43,792 nt of DNA from an uncultured Synergistales bacterium (GTDB lineage: Bacteria > Synergistota > Synergistia > Synergistales > Aminobacteriaceae): contig CAJOMU010000013.1 of NCBI GenBank assembly GCA_905235735.1, forward strand, positions 1 to 43,792, given 5' to 3'. Below are positions 25,182 to 32,725 of this stretch, piece after piece. The notes below the pieces were generated by a model. The model was given only the letters and a program-made list of their open reading frames with translations. It was not told where the DNA came from and ran no database searches. The translations under genes were made by a program, and so were the position numbers. Position 1 is the first letter of the stretch, and every line of letters begins with the position of its first letter.

Positions 25182-25472
25182 CTAATCCTCCATTATTCGC
25201 GGCACTTTGAAATATGATCCGTCTACATGTTCACTCTCATTGAATATCCCCTGCGTATTCGTGAATGCATTCACTTTATCTTCTCTCAATGGACATTCAA
25301 GAGCTTCCGCAAAACTGAAAGGTTCAACGTTCGTCAAATCAAGTTCCTTGAAGCTGTCAAGAATATCAAGAAAGTTATTGATGTACTTAACAGCTCCGTC
25401 TAACTCTTTTTCTGTGAGAAGCAAACGTGATTCCAATGCAATATCATTTACTTCTTCTCTACTGAGTTTCAC
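25182..25472 (-). CDS. gatC: Asp/Glu-tRNA amidotransferase subunit C
   Basis: This 96-aa protein wraps around GatA and stabilises the GatCAB complex. It shows the family pattern of two N-terminal helices (REEVNDIALESRLLLTEKEL), the FLDILDSFKELDLTNVEPF segment and a C-terminal extended tail with FNESEHVDGSYFKVPRIM. The start is GTG at 25472; an ATG eight bases upstream is out of frame and stops at once. AAGGAGAG lies about 11 bases upstream. It follows the DUF815 ATPase by 36 bases with no obvious terminator, so it may belong to the same transcript. Confidence 0.93.
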   Translation of the reverse strand: MKLSREEVNDIALESRLLLTEKELDGAVKYINNFLDILDSFKELDLTNVEPFSFAEALECPLREDKVNAFTNTQGIFNESEHVDGSYFKVPRIMED

Positions 25473-25508
25473 TGCTCATTTACTCTCCTTTATATTGTAG
25501 TATCTGTA

Positions 25509-26741
25509 TTATATTACGGCATTGCGGCCAAGAAGATAATCTATATACTGACGCGCTGCTCTTCCTGACATTCCTCCGTGTCTTATCTCCCATGCATCAG
25601 AACCTTTCAGAAGCTCTTTGTCATTCACATCAAGCCCTGCATTTTTCGCTAGCGTCAGAACAATCTCATGATACGTTTTCCGTGATGGGCTGGAATAATT
25701 TATCGCAACTCCGAAACGTGATGCCAGTGATAATTTTTCTTCAACCGTATCTGACCTGTGAATATCTCCATCATGTTCCATGTCTGCACGATCCTTCCAG
25801 ACCTCGCGCACTATGTGCCTGCGGTTTGATGTCGCATATATAAGCACGTTATCAGGACGCGATTCGATTCCGCCTTCGATTACTGCCTTCAGATATTTAT
25901 ATTCGCTCTCGTTCTCCTCAAATGATAAGTCATCAATGAACAGGACAAAGTAATAGTTCCTTCGTCTTAACCTCTCCGTGATGTGCAATATATCCCTGAA
26001 CTGATGCCTGAAGATTTCAACTGCACGCAGTCCTCTCGATGCATATTCATTCAGGAGTGCCTTTATGCTCGTTGATTTTCCTGTGCCTCCATCACCGTAA
26101 AGCAGAACGTTATTTGCTGGTCTTCCTGAGATGAAAGCCTCAGTGTTAGCTGTGAGTTCTTTCTTCTGAACCTCATAGCCAATGATGTCTGATAGTTTTA
26201 CATCGCCAACGTTCTCGTCAGGTACGGGTACAAATTCATCTTCATCACTGTCAAACCTGAAAGCCTTATTGAATGCTAGGTTGCCTGCACCATGACGCTT
26301 ATAGAAGTTCGTAACGATGTCATAGATTTTCTGCGATGAATGAACTTCTGCTATTGCCTTGCTGATTTCACATATGGGTGAACCGTTCTCCTCATTACCA
26401 GTGAAGTTATTGACATAATGCATGTGTTCGTTTTTCAGGTTGAAGAGTTTCAGGAACGCTTCAAAGTCATGTAACGCTACATCCTTTAGTGATCCTGAAG
26501 GTGAATCTCTTCGTTCGCATGAGAGCGAGAAGAAATTTTCATTTGTGAGCATGAAGTGTGTCAGGTAATTCTGCCAGATATTTCCCGATGCATAATTATG
26601 TTTGTACGCCTGAGATATTAATTCGTGAAAGAGTATGTGAATCTCAAGCACATCATTATTGCTGAATGCCGTGCTCAATCTTACAATGAGGCTGTCTGCC
26701 GGAGCTTCATATGCGAGAAGTACACACATGTAATGAATCAA
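25509..26741 (-). CDS. DUF815 family AAA+ ATPase
   Basis: The C-terminal half (about residues 180-405) is an ATPase with Walker A GDGGTGKST at 216-224 and Walker B FVLFIDDLSF near 263, then an arginine-bearing NVLIYATSNRRHIV segment and HGGMSGRAARQYIDYL near the end; these match DUF815. The N-terminal half is helical and unrecognised. DUF815 proteins are uncharacterised. The start is uncertain: TTG at 26741 lies only 1 base from GGAGG, and ATG at 26729 is 13 bases from it. It begins 27 bases after the stop of the upstream secreted-protein gene. Confidence 0.85.
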   Translation of the reverse strand: MIHYMCVLLAYEAPADSLIVRLSTAFSNNDVLEIHILFHELISQAYKHNYASGNIWQNYLTHFMLTNENFFSLSCERRDSPSGSLKDVALHDFEAFLKLFNLKNEHMHYVNNFTGNEENGSPICEISKAIAEVHSSQKIYDIVTNFYKRHGAGNLAFNKAFRFDSDEDEFVPVPDENVGDVKLSDIIGYEVQKKELTANTEAFISGRPANNVLLYGDGGTGKSTSIKALLNEYASRGLRAVEIFRHQFRDILHITERLRRRNYYFVLFIDDLSFEENESEYKYLKAVIEGGIESRPDNVLIYATSNRRHIVREVWKDRADMEHDGDIHRSDTVEEKLSLASRFGVAINYSSPSRKTYHEIVLTLAKNAGLDVNDKELLKGSDAWEIRHGGMSGRAARQYIDYLLGRNAVI

Positions 26742-26768
26742 TCCTCCATAAAAATTTTTTTCGTTATT

Positions 26769-27518
26769 CTATTTCGTGATTCTAATTTCACCAAGCCAGT
26801 AATATCCCCATGCTTTTGCCTGCTGTGCAAGTATCGGCATGTCCTGTTCGTACCATTTGAAGCCTGAGCCGCGTATGAATCTTCTGATGTTCGTGTATTC
26901 CCGTCTGATTGCGTTTACGGGTGTATGTGATTCCTGAACGTCCAGCTGATACCATGTTCTGCCTGTCCATATGTAAAGTACTTTCGGATTATTTCCTTTC
27001 CATGCAATCGGTGCAGTTGGGTTATTCAGCACTCCTATTCTGTCGACACTTCCCTTCCAGTTTCCTATGGCCATGAATGCATGGTTATATGTCCAGTCGG
27101 GAATATATGTTGAATGAGTTTGACCTTGTGCCAACTGTGAACGCGAAAGTCCGTTTTGACGTACAGCAAACATCTCTTCTGTTGGAAGTTTACGAAGCTC
27201 CGAAATCTGAACATCTGAAATCCATTTCGTTATGCCCGCCATTGAAGGCACAATTGATCCGACAACATAATTCGTTGCAACGAGATTAGGCCCTTCTGCA
27301 TTGCCGTATACCCACATTCCATCGTGATTCTTCTTCACTGGATAACCGTCTAATGTAACGTACCAGCCTTTAGGCATATTGTATGGTTTGTAGACATAGA
27401 AAGTCATTCCAGAATATGCAGAGTTCGGAACGAGGAGAGGTTCAGTAACATAAAGTTTAGCTTCCGATTCGTTGCATACGAGACATAACACAACTGCGAA
27501 TAAAAATATTTTCTTCAT
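26769..27518 (-). CDS. Secreted protein of unrecognised family, paralogue 2
   Basis: No family recognised. The 249-aa product has a signal peptide (cleavage likely after SEA, residue 20). The N-terminal part shares with its neighbour the pattern FYV.KP.N.P..(W/F)YVT.DGY.V and WxYGxAE; the C-terminal part shares FMAIG.W..SVDRIGV, AWKG..P.V.Y.WTG..W.QLD and a WGY.W.G end. The conserved aromatic residues and glycines suggest two small beta-rich modules. It overlaps the stop of the upstream paralogue by one base (TAATG), so translation is coupled. A periplasmic or surface location is inferred. Confidence 0.8.
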   Translation of the reverse strand: MKKIFLFAVVLCLVCNESEAKLYVTEPLLVPNSAYSGMTFYVYKPYNMPKGWYVTLDGYPVKKNHDGMWVYGNAEGPNLVATNYVVGSIVPSMAGITKWISDVQISELRKLPTEEMFAVRQNGLSRSQLAQGQTHSTYIPDWTYNHAFMAIGNWKGSVDRIGVLNNPTAPIAWKGNNPKVLYIWTGRTWYQLDVQESHTPVNAIRREYTNIRRFIRGSGFKWYEQDMPILAQQAKAWGYYWLGEIRITK

Positions 27519-28279
27519 TATCGTAACCTCCCGTTAGGTATCACGAGACCAATCCATTGATAGCCCCATTGATGTGCGTATTGTGCGAGAACTCTCGAAT
27601 CATCATCAGTCCAGTGAAGTGCATTCGTTCGGTTAATCTCAATCGTCAAATCATAGAGTTCACGTCTTAATGTGCTTATTGCTGTAATGTGCTTGCCCTG
27701 TGAATCAAGCTGTTTCCATCGCATACCAGTCCAAGCATAAATCACTTCAGGATAATCACCCTTCCACGCAACTGGTATTGAAGGTTTGCTAGTTACACCG
27801 ATTCTATCTACGCTCTTCTGCCATCGTCCAATTGCCATGAAGTTTGTGTTACCGCTCCAGTTAGGCGCAACTGGCTCTCTGTATATCGGTGATTCAGGAG
27901 GGATATAGACTATCGTATTTCGGTCAACAGGTCTTCCGCTAACGCTAGCAGGAGATGTATTGAGTATTGGAGCAACTGAAGATATTTTCGTGTTATATGG
28001 CTTCAGTCTCACTACAGAAGGAATCACTGAACCCACAACATAACCTGTCCTTATTATGCCGTTTGATTCCGCAGAGCCATAATGCCATATGCCTCTTTCA
28101 TCCTTGTAGACTAGATAACCGTCGTAAGTAACATAGAAGTCGCGGGGAACATTGACGGGTTTGTGAACGTAAAAGTTCATCGAGTGATAAGCAGGCTGAT
28201 TGACGAGCATAGATTCAGCTCCGAAAGATGAATCACAAATCATCATGGCCAGGAATAACAGAGCAAATATTTTCTTCAT
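27518..28279 (-). CDS. Secreted protein of unrecognised family, paralogue 1
   Basis: No family recognised. The 253-aa product has a signal peptide (cleavage likely after SFG, near residue 20). It aligns with paralogue 2 over both ends: FYVHKPVNVPRDFYVTYDGY near residue 35, WHYGSAE near 65, FMAIGRWQKSVDRIGV and WKGDYPEVIYAWTGMRWKQLD in the second half. The middle (about residues 100-140) is less conserved and proline/serine-rich. It starts 16 bases after the TPR protein gene and shares its stop codon with the start of paralogue 2. A tandem duplication is the simplest origin. Confidence 0.8.
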   Translation of the reverse strand: MKKIFALLFLAMMICDSSFGAESMLVNQPAYHSMNFYVHKPVNVPRDFYVTYDGYLVYKDERGIWHYGSAESNGIIRTGYVVGSVIPSVVRLKPYNTKISSVAPILNTSPASVSGRPVDRNTIVYIPPESPIYREPVAPNWSGNTNFMAIGRWQKSVDRIGVTSKPSIPVAWKGDYPEVIYAWTGMRWKQLDSQGKHITAISTLRRELYDLTIEINRTNALHWTDDDSRVLAQYAHQWGYQWIGLVIPNGRLR

Positions 28280-28295
28280 GTCGAATCACCTCGCA

Positions 28296-29645
28296 TTAAT
28301 CTTGATTTCCTTGCCCTACAGGCGGAATTGATGTCTCAGATATAGTTCCCGGATCAGGTGCAAATTGTCCGACCGGCGGCAAATATTCCTGTCTCGGTAT
28401 TTGCCTCTGAGGTTCACGTTCAGGCTGTCTCTCAGGTTCTCTTTGTGTCTGCTGTATTGGCTGAGTTTCCTGCTGTCTTGAAGGCTGTCTTTGAGGCTCT
28501 CTCCGTACCTGCGGCTGCACTGGTCTAATATCAGTCGATGTAGTTCGAGTAGTTGTTGAACTTCGTCTTTGTACCTGAGTTCGTATCTGTGTTCTAGGCT
28601 GTGTTGATACCTTTGCAGTCGTAGTCTTCTTCTGCTGACGTACAACTCTTCTCGGTACTTCCGGCTGTTTCTTGGGCTGTGGTGTAGCTGAAGATTTCTT
28701 CGGCTGTTCTGATACTTTCGGTGCAGGAGGAGTTGTAACCCTCTGGCCAGGTGCAGGAGGAGTATACAGAGGCAAATCAACACGAATAATTCTGTCGCGG
28801 TCATTGTTTGATGATATATCGCGTACATCTGGTTCTCTATGTGCAATCTCAATATCTATGCTCTCTCTGCGTTCTGCATCAAGCGGCCCTTGAGGAGGCA
28901 CGTACACGAGGGATGTTCCGTCTTGCACATAAGGATCATTCGGTGAAGGAGGAACATACACGGCGGGATTCCATGAATCGCCATCAAGCGGAGTGCTTCC
29001 AGGTTCAGGAGGTGTGTACACTGGCACTCTGGGGATCACTGGGTCATTCGGTGCATCAGGAAAATTCGTGCTGTCCCGTCCAAACGGAGGAACTCTCGTA
29101 AAATTTCTGTCGCCTGTATCAACAGGATATACCCTCGCAGGACGTTTAGGATCCCATAACGGAGTCTTGTCGGGGTCATTAGGATAGTATGCAACTCTCG
29201 ATAAAGGTTCAAATGAAGGATTAATCTTCAGTGCCTTTGTGTAATAATACTGCGCCTCATGGAAACACCCTAACTTCTCATGCCACACACCATACCAGTA
29301 CCATACGTTTGCGTCATTCTTATCCGTGTTAATTGCATTGAGCAAATACGGTTTCGCCTCATTGTACCGTCCCTGATTGATCAGCGTTATTGCCTGCTGA
29401 AGTGAATTCGGTTTAGAAGGTGCTCTTGGTGTCGTCTTCTTTGGAGCAGGTTTCTTCGCTGGAGTTCTCTTCTTTGGAGCAGGTTTCTTCGCGGGAGTTT
29501 TCTTCTTGGGGGCGGGCTTCGATGGCTTAGGTTGAGTTTGAGACTGTTCGGGGTATGGCATGTACGGTGTACTGTCGTCATCTGCTGAGTATGACGGCGT
29601 TGCGAACATGGCCAGAAGCATAATAATCACTGCAATTCGTTTCAT
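28296..29645 (-). CDS. Secreted TPR protein with proline/lysine and proline/glutamine-rich regions
   Basis: The 449-aa product has a signal peptide (cleavage after SYS, about residue 20), then a basic region with an 11-residue repeat based on KKxTPAKKPAP, then about two TPR units (residues 80-150; YNEAKPYLLNAINTDKNDAN and YYYTKALKINPSFEP). The rest is low complexity: recurring VYTPPEPG, VYVPPSPN, VYVPPQG and LYTPPAPG boxes, then a long Pro/Gln/Arg-rich tail. This suggests an extended envelope-spanning or cell-wall-contacting protein with a TPR protein-binding module. A 178-aa open frame on the same strand is a shadow of the repeat-rich tail. Confidence 0.8.
   Translation of the reverse strand: MKRIAVIIMLLAMFATPSYSADDDSTPYMPYPEQSQTQPKPSKPAPKKKTPAKKPAPKKRTPAKKPAPKKTTPRAPSKPNSLQQAITLINQGRYNEAKPYLLNAINTDKNDANVWYWYGVWHEKLGCFHEAQYYYTKALKINPSFEPLSRVAYYPNDPDKTPLWDPKRPARVYPVDTGDRNFTRVPPFGRDSTNFPDAPNDPVIPRVPVYTPPEPGSTPLDGDSWNPAVYVPPSPNDPYVQDGTSLVYVPPQGPLDAERRESIDIEIAHREPDVRDISSNNDRDRIIRVDLPLYTPPAPGQRVTTPPAPKVSEQPKKSSATPQPKKQPEVPRRVVRQQKKTTTAKVSTQPRTQIRTQVQRRSSTTTRTTSTDIRPVQPQVRREPQRQPSRQQETQPIQQTQREPERQPEREPQRQIPRQEYLPPVGQFAPDPGTISETSIPPVGQGNQD
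29437..29520 (-). repeat. 33-base coding repeats (11-residue Lys/Pro unit)
   Basis: About two and a half tandem 33-base units in the TPR gene encode KKxTPAKKPAP, with copies nearly identical at the DNA level. Such repeats can change in number by slippage or recombination. Confidence 0.75.
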
Positions 29646-29652
29646 TCTAATA

Positions 29653-30696
29653 TCACTTCCCTGCTATTTTCTTCGTCTTCACTACCAAATCCTGAAGCGT
29701 TACAGGTTCTTTCCTGTTATCCTTAATCACTCTCACTACCGCGTTATCATCATAGACCTTAATCACTTTCACTTTGCCTATCGTCTTAGGCAGGACTGCA
29801 ATCGGATTCTCAGGGTCAACTGTAACATATGTATCCGAACGAATGACATCGAGAACTTCACCCACACGTACAGCATCACGATGACCGTTAGCGTATCTTC
29901 CAAGCGATATAATGTAGTCGCGCCGTCTGCGTGTAGAGTTTGCTGTTGGAGCGAGTATTCTTCCGACAGTCCGATATGAATCCGAAAAGTTATCGCGGGC
30001 TGTTAGTTCTGCATTCGGATCATTGCTTCGGATTGCATTGCGTACTTGTTCTATTGACTGACGATATGCTTCATTGATTGCATTCTTCAATGCCTGCCAG
30101 TAAGGAGTGCCTTGAAACTGTGCCCACGTTAAGCGGCTCATCTTCTGACCTGTGTATTTCCTATTCGTGAGGCCGAAAAGGTCTAAGCCTTCCTCAAATG
30201 GTATTCCTAAACCTGCAACTGCCGCATCAAAGAAGAACACATCCTCTGCTGAATCCAATGTGAAACGTCTATCTGTCCCTTTGACTGTACGAACCGCAAG
30301 CTCCTGAACACGTCTTGTGTCAAAAACTCTGAGACGAACAAGAAATTTCGCAGATTCCATTGTGCCGATAACATGCTTGTCCTTCATTGTCGCAGAATAC
30401 AATTCAAGCTGTAACGCCATATCATCACCGCGTCTTGAACCTGATAACCATCGATTCATTGCTGCCTCATCGAGAACACGTGCATCAATCATCGGTGATT
30501 TCTTGCAGACTTCCTCAAGGTAATTCGACATCTTCTGTTCAAGAACGTTATACGGATAATATTTGCTCTCCCATATCTGAAGTTCCGTTGAATTTATCGT
30601 CGGGAATATCACCACCGAAATCCGACGCTGATTACCTGCCTCTGAAACTCCCAATGAGAGAAGCAGAATCAAAATTGCATACAGAAACTTCTTCAT
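29653..30696 (-). CDS. Secreted FlgT/CsgG-like protein
   Basis: The 347-aa product has a signal peptide (cleavage after SEA, about residue 20), followed by RRISVVIFPTINST, which resembles the start of CsgG/FlgT-type periplasmic domains. The C-terminal part (about 260-347: RVGEVLDVIRSDTYVTVDPE, then TIGKVKVIKVYDDNAVVRVI) resembles the C-terminal beta domain of FlgT-like proteins. The match is by eye only and moderate. It may anchor or assemble an envelope complex. Its ATG overlaps the TGA of the upstream gene by 4 bases (ATGA), and the TPR gene follows 7 bases downstream. Confidence 0.7.
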   Translation of the reverse strand: MKKFLYAILILLLSLGVSEAGNQRRISVVIFPTINSTELQIWESKYYPYNVLEQKMSNYLEEVCKKSPMIDARVLDEAAMNRWLSGSRRGDDMALQLELYSATMKDKHVIGTMESAKFLVRLRVFDTRRVQELAVRTVKGTDRRFTLDSAEDVFFFDAAVAGLGIPFEEGLDLFGLTNRKYTGQKMSRLTWAQFQGTPYWQALKNAINEAYRQSIEQVRNAIRSNDPNAELTARDNFSDSYRTVGRILAPTANSTRRRRDYIISLGRYANGHRDAVRVGEVLDVIRSDTYVTVDPENPIAVLPKTIGKVKVIKVYDDNAVVRVIKDNRKEPVTLQDLVVKTKKIAGK

Positions 30697-31865
30697 GCCT
30701 TCAGCCCCGCAAATTTATTCACGTACACTTTGATTGTCTCGTACCATTCCTTGAACTGTTTCGCCCACAACAAACGCGTAATCGTGAAGAAATCATCTTC
30801 TGTTCCGAACGTATCACTCTTCAAAGCCTTCTTGTATGTCTCAGTCGGAAGCATGATTATCATATGTCCTGTATGTCTTGCAGTCTGCATTCTCGGATCA
30901 CATCCGAAAGCCGTCATTCCCTCATCAGGATTCTCAAAGAATGTTACTCTGTAGGGTACATCTCCTAAAGTGCCTGTGTTGAAATCAATTCGTCTTGAAC
31001 GTGCAAATCCTCTCTCCTGTAATTCCTTCTCACTGTCCATAACGTAAAGTATCTCTATGTCATCGAGTATGTAATAATGTCTCACGTATGCGGTCATCTT
31101 GTGGCCAAGTTTGAGCAAATCTGCATCATGAAGTGAAATTTTCTTCACGGGAACTTTCATTGCTGTCTGTCCGATTTCCTTCGGTGGTTTCTTCTCGCCT
31201 TCACTCCATATTTCATCGGAGGTCTTTGTTCCGTCAGCACCGCAGAATGAAAATCCCAATAGCATTGCCGCAGCTGTAACTCGAATCGTATTGTGCCAGC
31301 GTTCAGGGTTCACTTCCTTCAATGCAACCGTTACACCTGTCTTCAGCAAACCGTCTGTGCTTCTCATTGCGGGACTTGTAATTTTCAGCTTATCCTCTGA
31401 AATAACCGCCGCTTCCTCATCGCTGACCTGAAAGAACGGCAGGAATTTATTTTTGTCTTTGACGGAACAATCTGCAATCCACAATGACGAACGTTTTTCT
31501 TCGGACATCAATGCAAGCTCTGAAGGTGTCATTATGGTCTCAGGTCGTGCGAGTGCTTTTTCGAGGTCGAGTGCGAGTTTCAGAAATTTGAGCTTGAAGT
31601 TCGTGCGTGCGTAATATTCCGTGAGTATCTTCTGGATTGCTGGTTCAAAGTCCTTCACTGTGTACGTGAAAGTCTCGCCTCTATCCTTGCCATTAATCGC
31701 AAGTGTTCGGTCTTGCTTCTCGACCCACGAAATATGAATCAATTTTCGTGAATTCTTGTTCTTATTCATGACTGAAAGACGCGGAGTTTTTCCTCTTGTC
31801 CACATTTGAAGTGCGAGATTTGAATCTACATCGCATGTACTGATTATCTTTCCTTGTTCTTCCAT
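30693..31865 (-). CDS. Conserved-looking cytoplasmic protein, first gene of the envelope cluster
   Basis: No family recognised. The 390-aa product has no signal peptide or clear membrane helix (one mildly hydrophobic stretch near 205, TAAAMLLGFSFCGADG). It has charged N- and C-terminal parts and a KFKEWYETIKVYVNKF helix at the C-terminus. The ATG at 31865 has an AAAGGAG site about 12 bases upstream. It overlaps the FlgT/CsgG-like gene by 4 bases, so the two are probably translationally coupled. As the only apparent cytoplasmic member before the DUF815 ATPase it could regulate or assemble the secreted proteins; this is speculation. Confidence 0.75.
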   Translation of the reverse strand: MEEQGKIISTCDVDSNLALQMWTRGKTPRLSVMNKNKNSRKLIHISWVEKQDRTLAINGKDRGETFTYTVKDFEPAIQKILTEYYARTNFKLKFLKLALDLEKALARPETIMTPSELALMSEEKRSSLWIADCSVKDKNKFLPFFQVSDEEAAVISEDKLKITSPAMRSTDGLLKTGVTVALKEVNPERWHNTIRVTAAAMLLGFSFCGADGTKTSDEIWSEGEKKPPKEIGQTAMKVPVKKISLHDADLLKLGHKMTAYVRHYYILDDIEILYVMDSEKELQERGFARSRRIDFNTGTLGDVPYRVTFFENPDEGMTAFGCDPRMQTARHTGHMIIMLPTETYKKALKSDTFGTEDDFFTITRLLWAKQFKEWYETIKVYVNKFAGLKA

Positions 31866-31917
31866 TTTTCGGGTATACTCCTTTGACTGTGAATTTGTTT
31901 CTTCATGACTGTTTGAA

Positions 31918-31943
31918 ATTATATCTCACAATTAATTTCGCAA
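31918..31943 (-). promoter_or_regulatory. Possible promoter of the envelope cluster
   Basis: On the minus strand TATAAT lies at 31923-31918, about 50 bases before the ATG. The nearest -35-like hexamer (TTGCGA, 31943-31938) is only 14 bases away, so the -35 is doubtful. Confidence 0.45.
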
Positions 31944-31953
31944 ATATTCTGTA

Positions 31954-31982
31954 TTGTCTTTAACACAAAAAATTTTTACAAT
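31954..31982 (+). promoter_or_regulatory. Promoter of the thioredoxin-like gene
   Basis: TTGTCT (31954-31959), a 17-base spacer and TACAAT (31977-31982) form a good sigma-70 promoter 35 bases before the ATG at 32017. Confidence 0.7.
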
Positions 31983-32016
31983 GCAATTATCAAAATCAAA
32001 AAGGGAGTGTGTAAAT

Positions 32017-32364
32017 ATGAAACAGTCTGCAAAAATCATTTTCGCGTTCGTTCTTGTGTTCGTGTTATGCTCATCTGCATTTGCTGCTCTTCCTTCGATT
32101 ACCATGCTGTCAACTAAAACGTGTCCTGCATGTGAACAGATGATGAGGGTTCTTGATGAATTGAAAACGAAATATGGTAATTCAATTGAAGCGAGCCTTA
32201 TATATCTTGAGGAGCATCCAGACATCGCGAAGAAATATGATGTTCGTTATGTTCCGATGCTGATTTTCAAGAATGCCAACGGACAAGAGATTGCGCGTGA
32301 AATTGGGTACAAACCATTGAAGAACGTTCTTGAAGTATTCAGGAAAGCAGGAGTAAAGATTTAG
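32017..32364 (+). CDS. Secreted thioredoxin-like protein
   Basis: The 115-aa product has a signal peptide (cleavage after AFA, residue 23) and a thioredoxin fold with a CPAC active site (Cys36 and Cys39), then the cis-proline segment RYVPMLIFKNANG and IGYKP. It probably reduces or exchanges disulfides outside the cytoplasm. The CPAC centre differs from the CGPC of cytoplasmic thioredoxin. The ATG at 32017 has an AAGGGAG site 8 bases upstream; a longer frame from 31954 would begin inside the promoter. It is divergent from the envelope cluster, whose secreted proteins contain few cysteines, so a direct link is not obvious. Confidence 0.85.
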   Translation: MKQSAKIIFAFVLVFVLCSSAFAALPSITMLSTKTCPACEQMMRVLDELKTKYGNSIEASLIYLEEHPDIAKKYDVRYVPMLIFKNANGQEIAREIGYKPLKNVLEVFRKAGVKI

Positions 32365-32384
32365 GGTTTAGTGAATTGCGAATC

Positions 32385-32423
32385 AAAAAGCCGGAGATGT
32401 CGTTATGATATTCCCGGCCTTTT
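32385..32423. terminator. Bidirectional terminator
   Basis: AAAAAGCCGG (32385-32394) pairs with CCGGCCTTTT (32414-32423) apart from one bulged C. Both strands end in a short U run. It serves the thioredoxin-like gene on the plus strand and the small ORFs downstream of the sugar kinase on the minus strand. Confidence 0.75.
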
Positions 32424-32431
32424 GCTTTCTG

Positions 32432-32566
32432 TTATTTCTTTTTAATTCCGATGTCTATCCGCATGTTATAGTATCCATTTTCGTAACGTGTAAAACTGAT
32501 TTCAAAATCAACGTATGATATTGCGATGAGTATTGCGATGTTGAGAATGATTGCGACTAATGTCAT
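32432..32566 (-). CDS. Small membrane protein, 44 aa
   Basis: This short ORF, checked codon by codon, begins with a hydrophobic helix MTLVAIILNIAILIAISYV and ends with an acidic/aromatic then lysine-rich tail (IGIKKK). A GGAG site lies about 11 bases before the ATG. A promoter-like TTGCAT-N18-TATAAT sits about 40-70 bases upstream and a terminator starts 9 bases after the stop, so it looks like a complete small gene. No family recognised; it could be a single-span membrane peptide. Confidence 0.6.
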   Translation of the reverse strand: MTLVAIILNIAILIAISYVDFEISFTRYENGYYNMRIDIGIKKK

Positions 32567-32608
32567 TTACAACACATCTCCATTTCTAAGTTGATAAAAA
32601 GCTGGGAG

Positions 32609-32638
32609 ATTATACACCTTACTAAAAAGGGAATGCAA
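32609..32638 (-). promoter_or_regulatory. Possible promoter of the 44-aa small gene
   Basis: On the minus strand TTGCAT (32638-32633), 18 bases, then TATAAT (32614-32609). It overlaps the end of the 30-aa ORF. Transcription would start near 32602, some 36 bases before the ATG at 32566. Confidence 0.55.
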
Positions 32639-32714
32639 ATGCAAATGACGGCCAGGCAACGAACACCCAGCCGCCGCAAAAATTATCAGTTTTTCTCTGT
32701 GAAGTCTCAATCAT
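32622..32714 (-). CDS. Possible micro-ORF, 30 aa
   Basis: An ORF of 30 codons starts 11 bases after the sugar kinase stop codon, with AGAGGTG about 6 bases before its ATG. The product has a polar start and a hydrophobic, phenylalanine- and tryptophan-rich end (FCGGWVFVAWPSFAFAFPF). No family recognised. The good ribosome binding site and position in the kinase transcript support it, but at this length it could be chance. Confidence 0.35.
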   Translation of the reverse strand: MIETSQRKTDNFCGGWVFVAWPSFAFAFPF

Positions 32715-32725
32715 CACATACACCT

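Noticed and set aside
28316-28852. 178-aa open frame on the minus strand inside the TPR protein gene
   Set aside because: It is a shadow frame of the low-complexity Pro/Gln/Arg-rich region, with a leucine/arginine-rich composition and no binding site.
29437-29520. CRISPR-like array
   Set aside because: The repeats are tandem, in frame and without spacers; they encode a Lys/Pro repeat.
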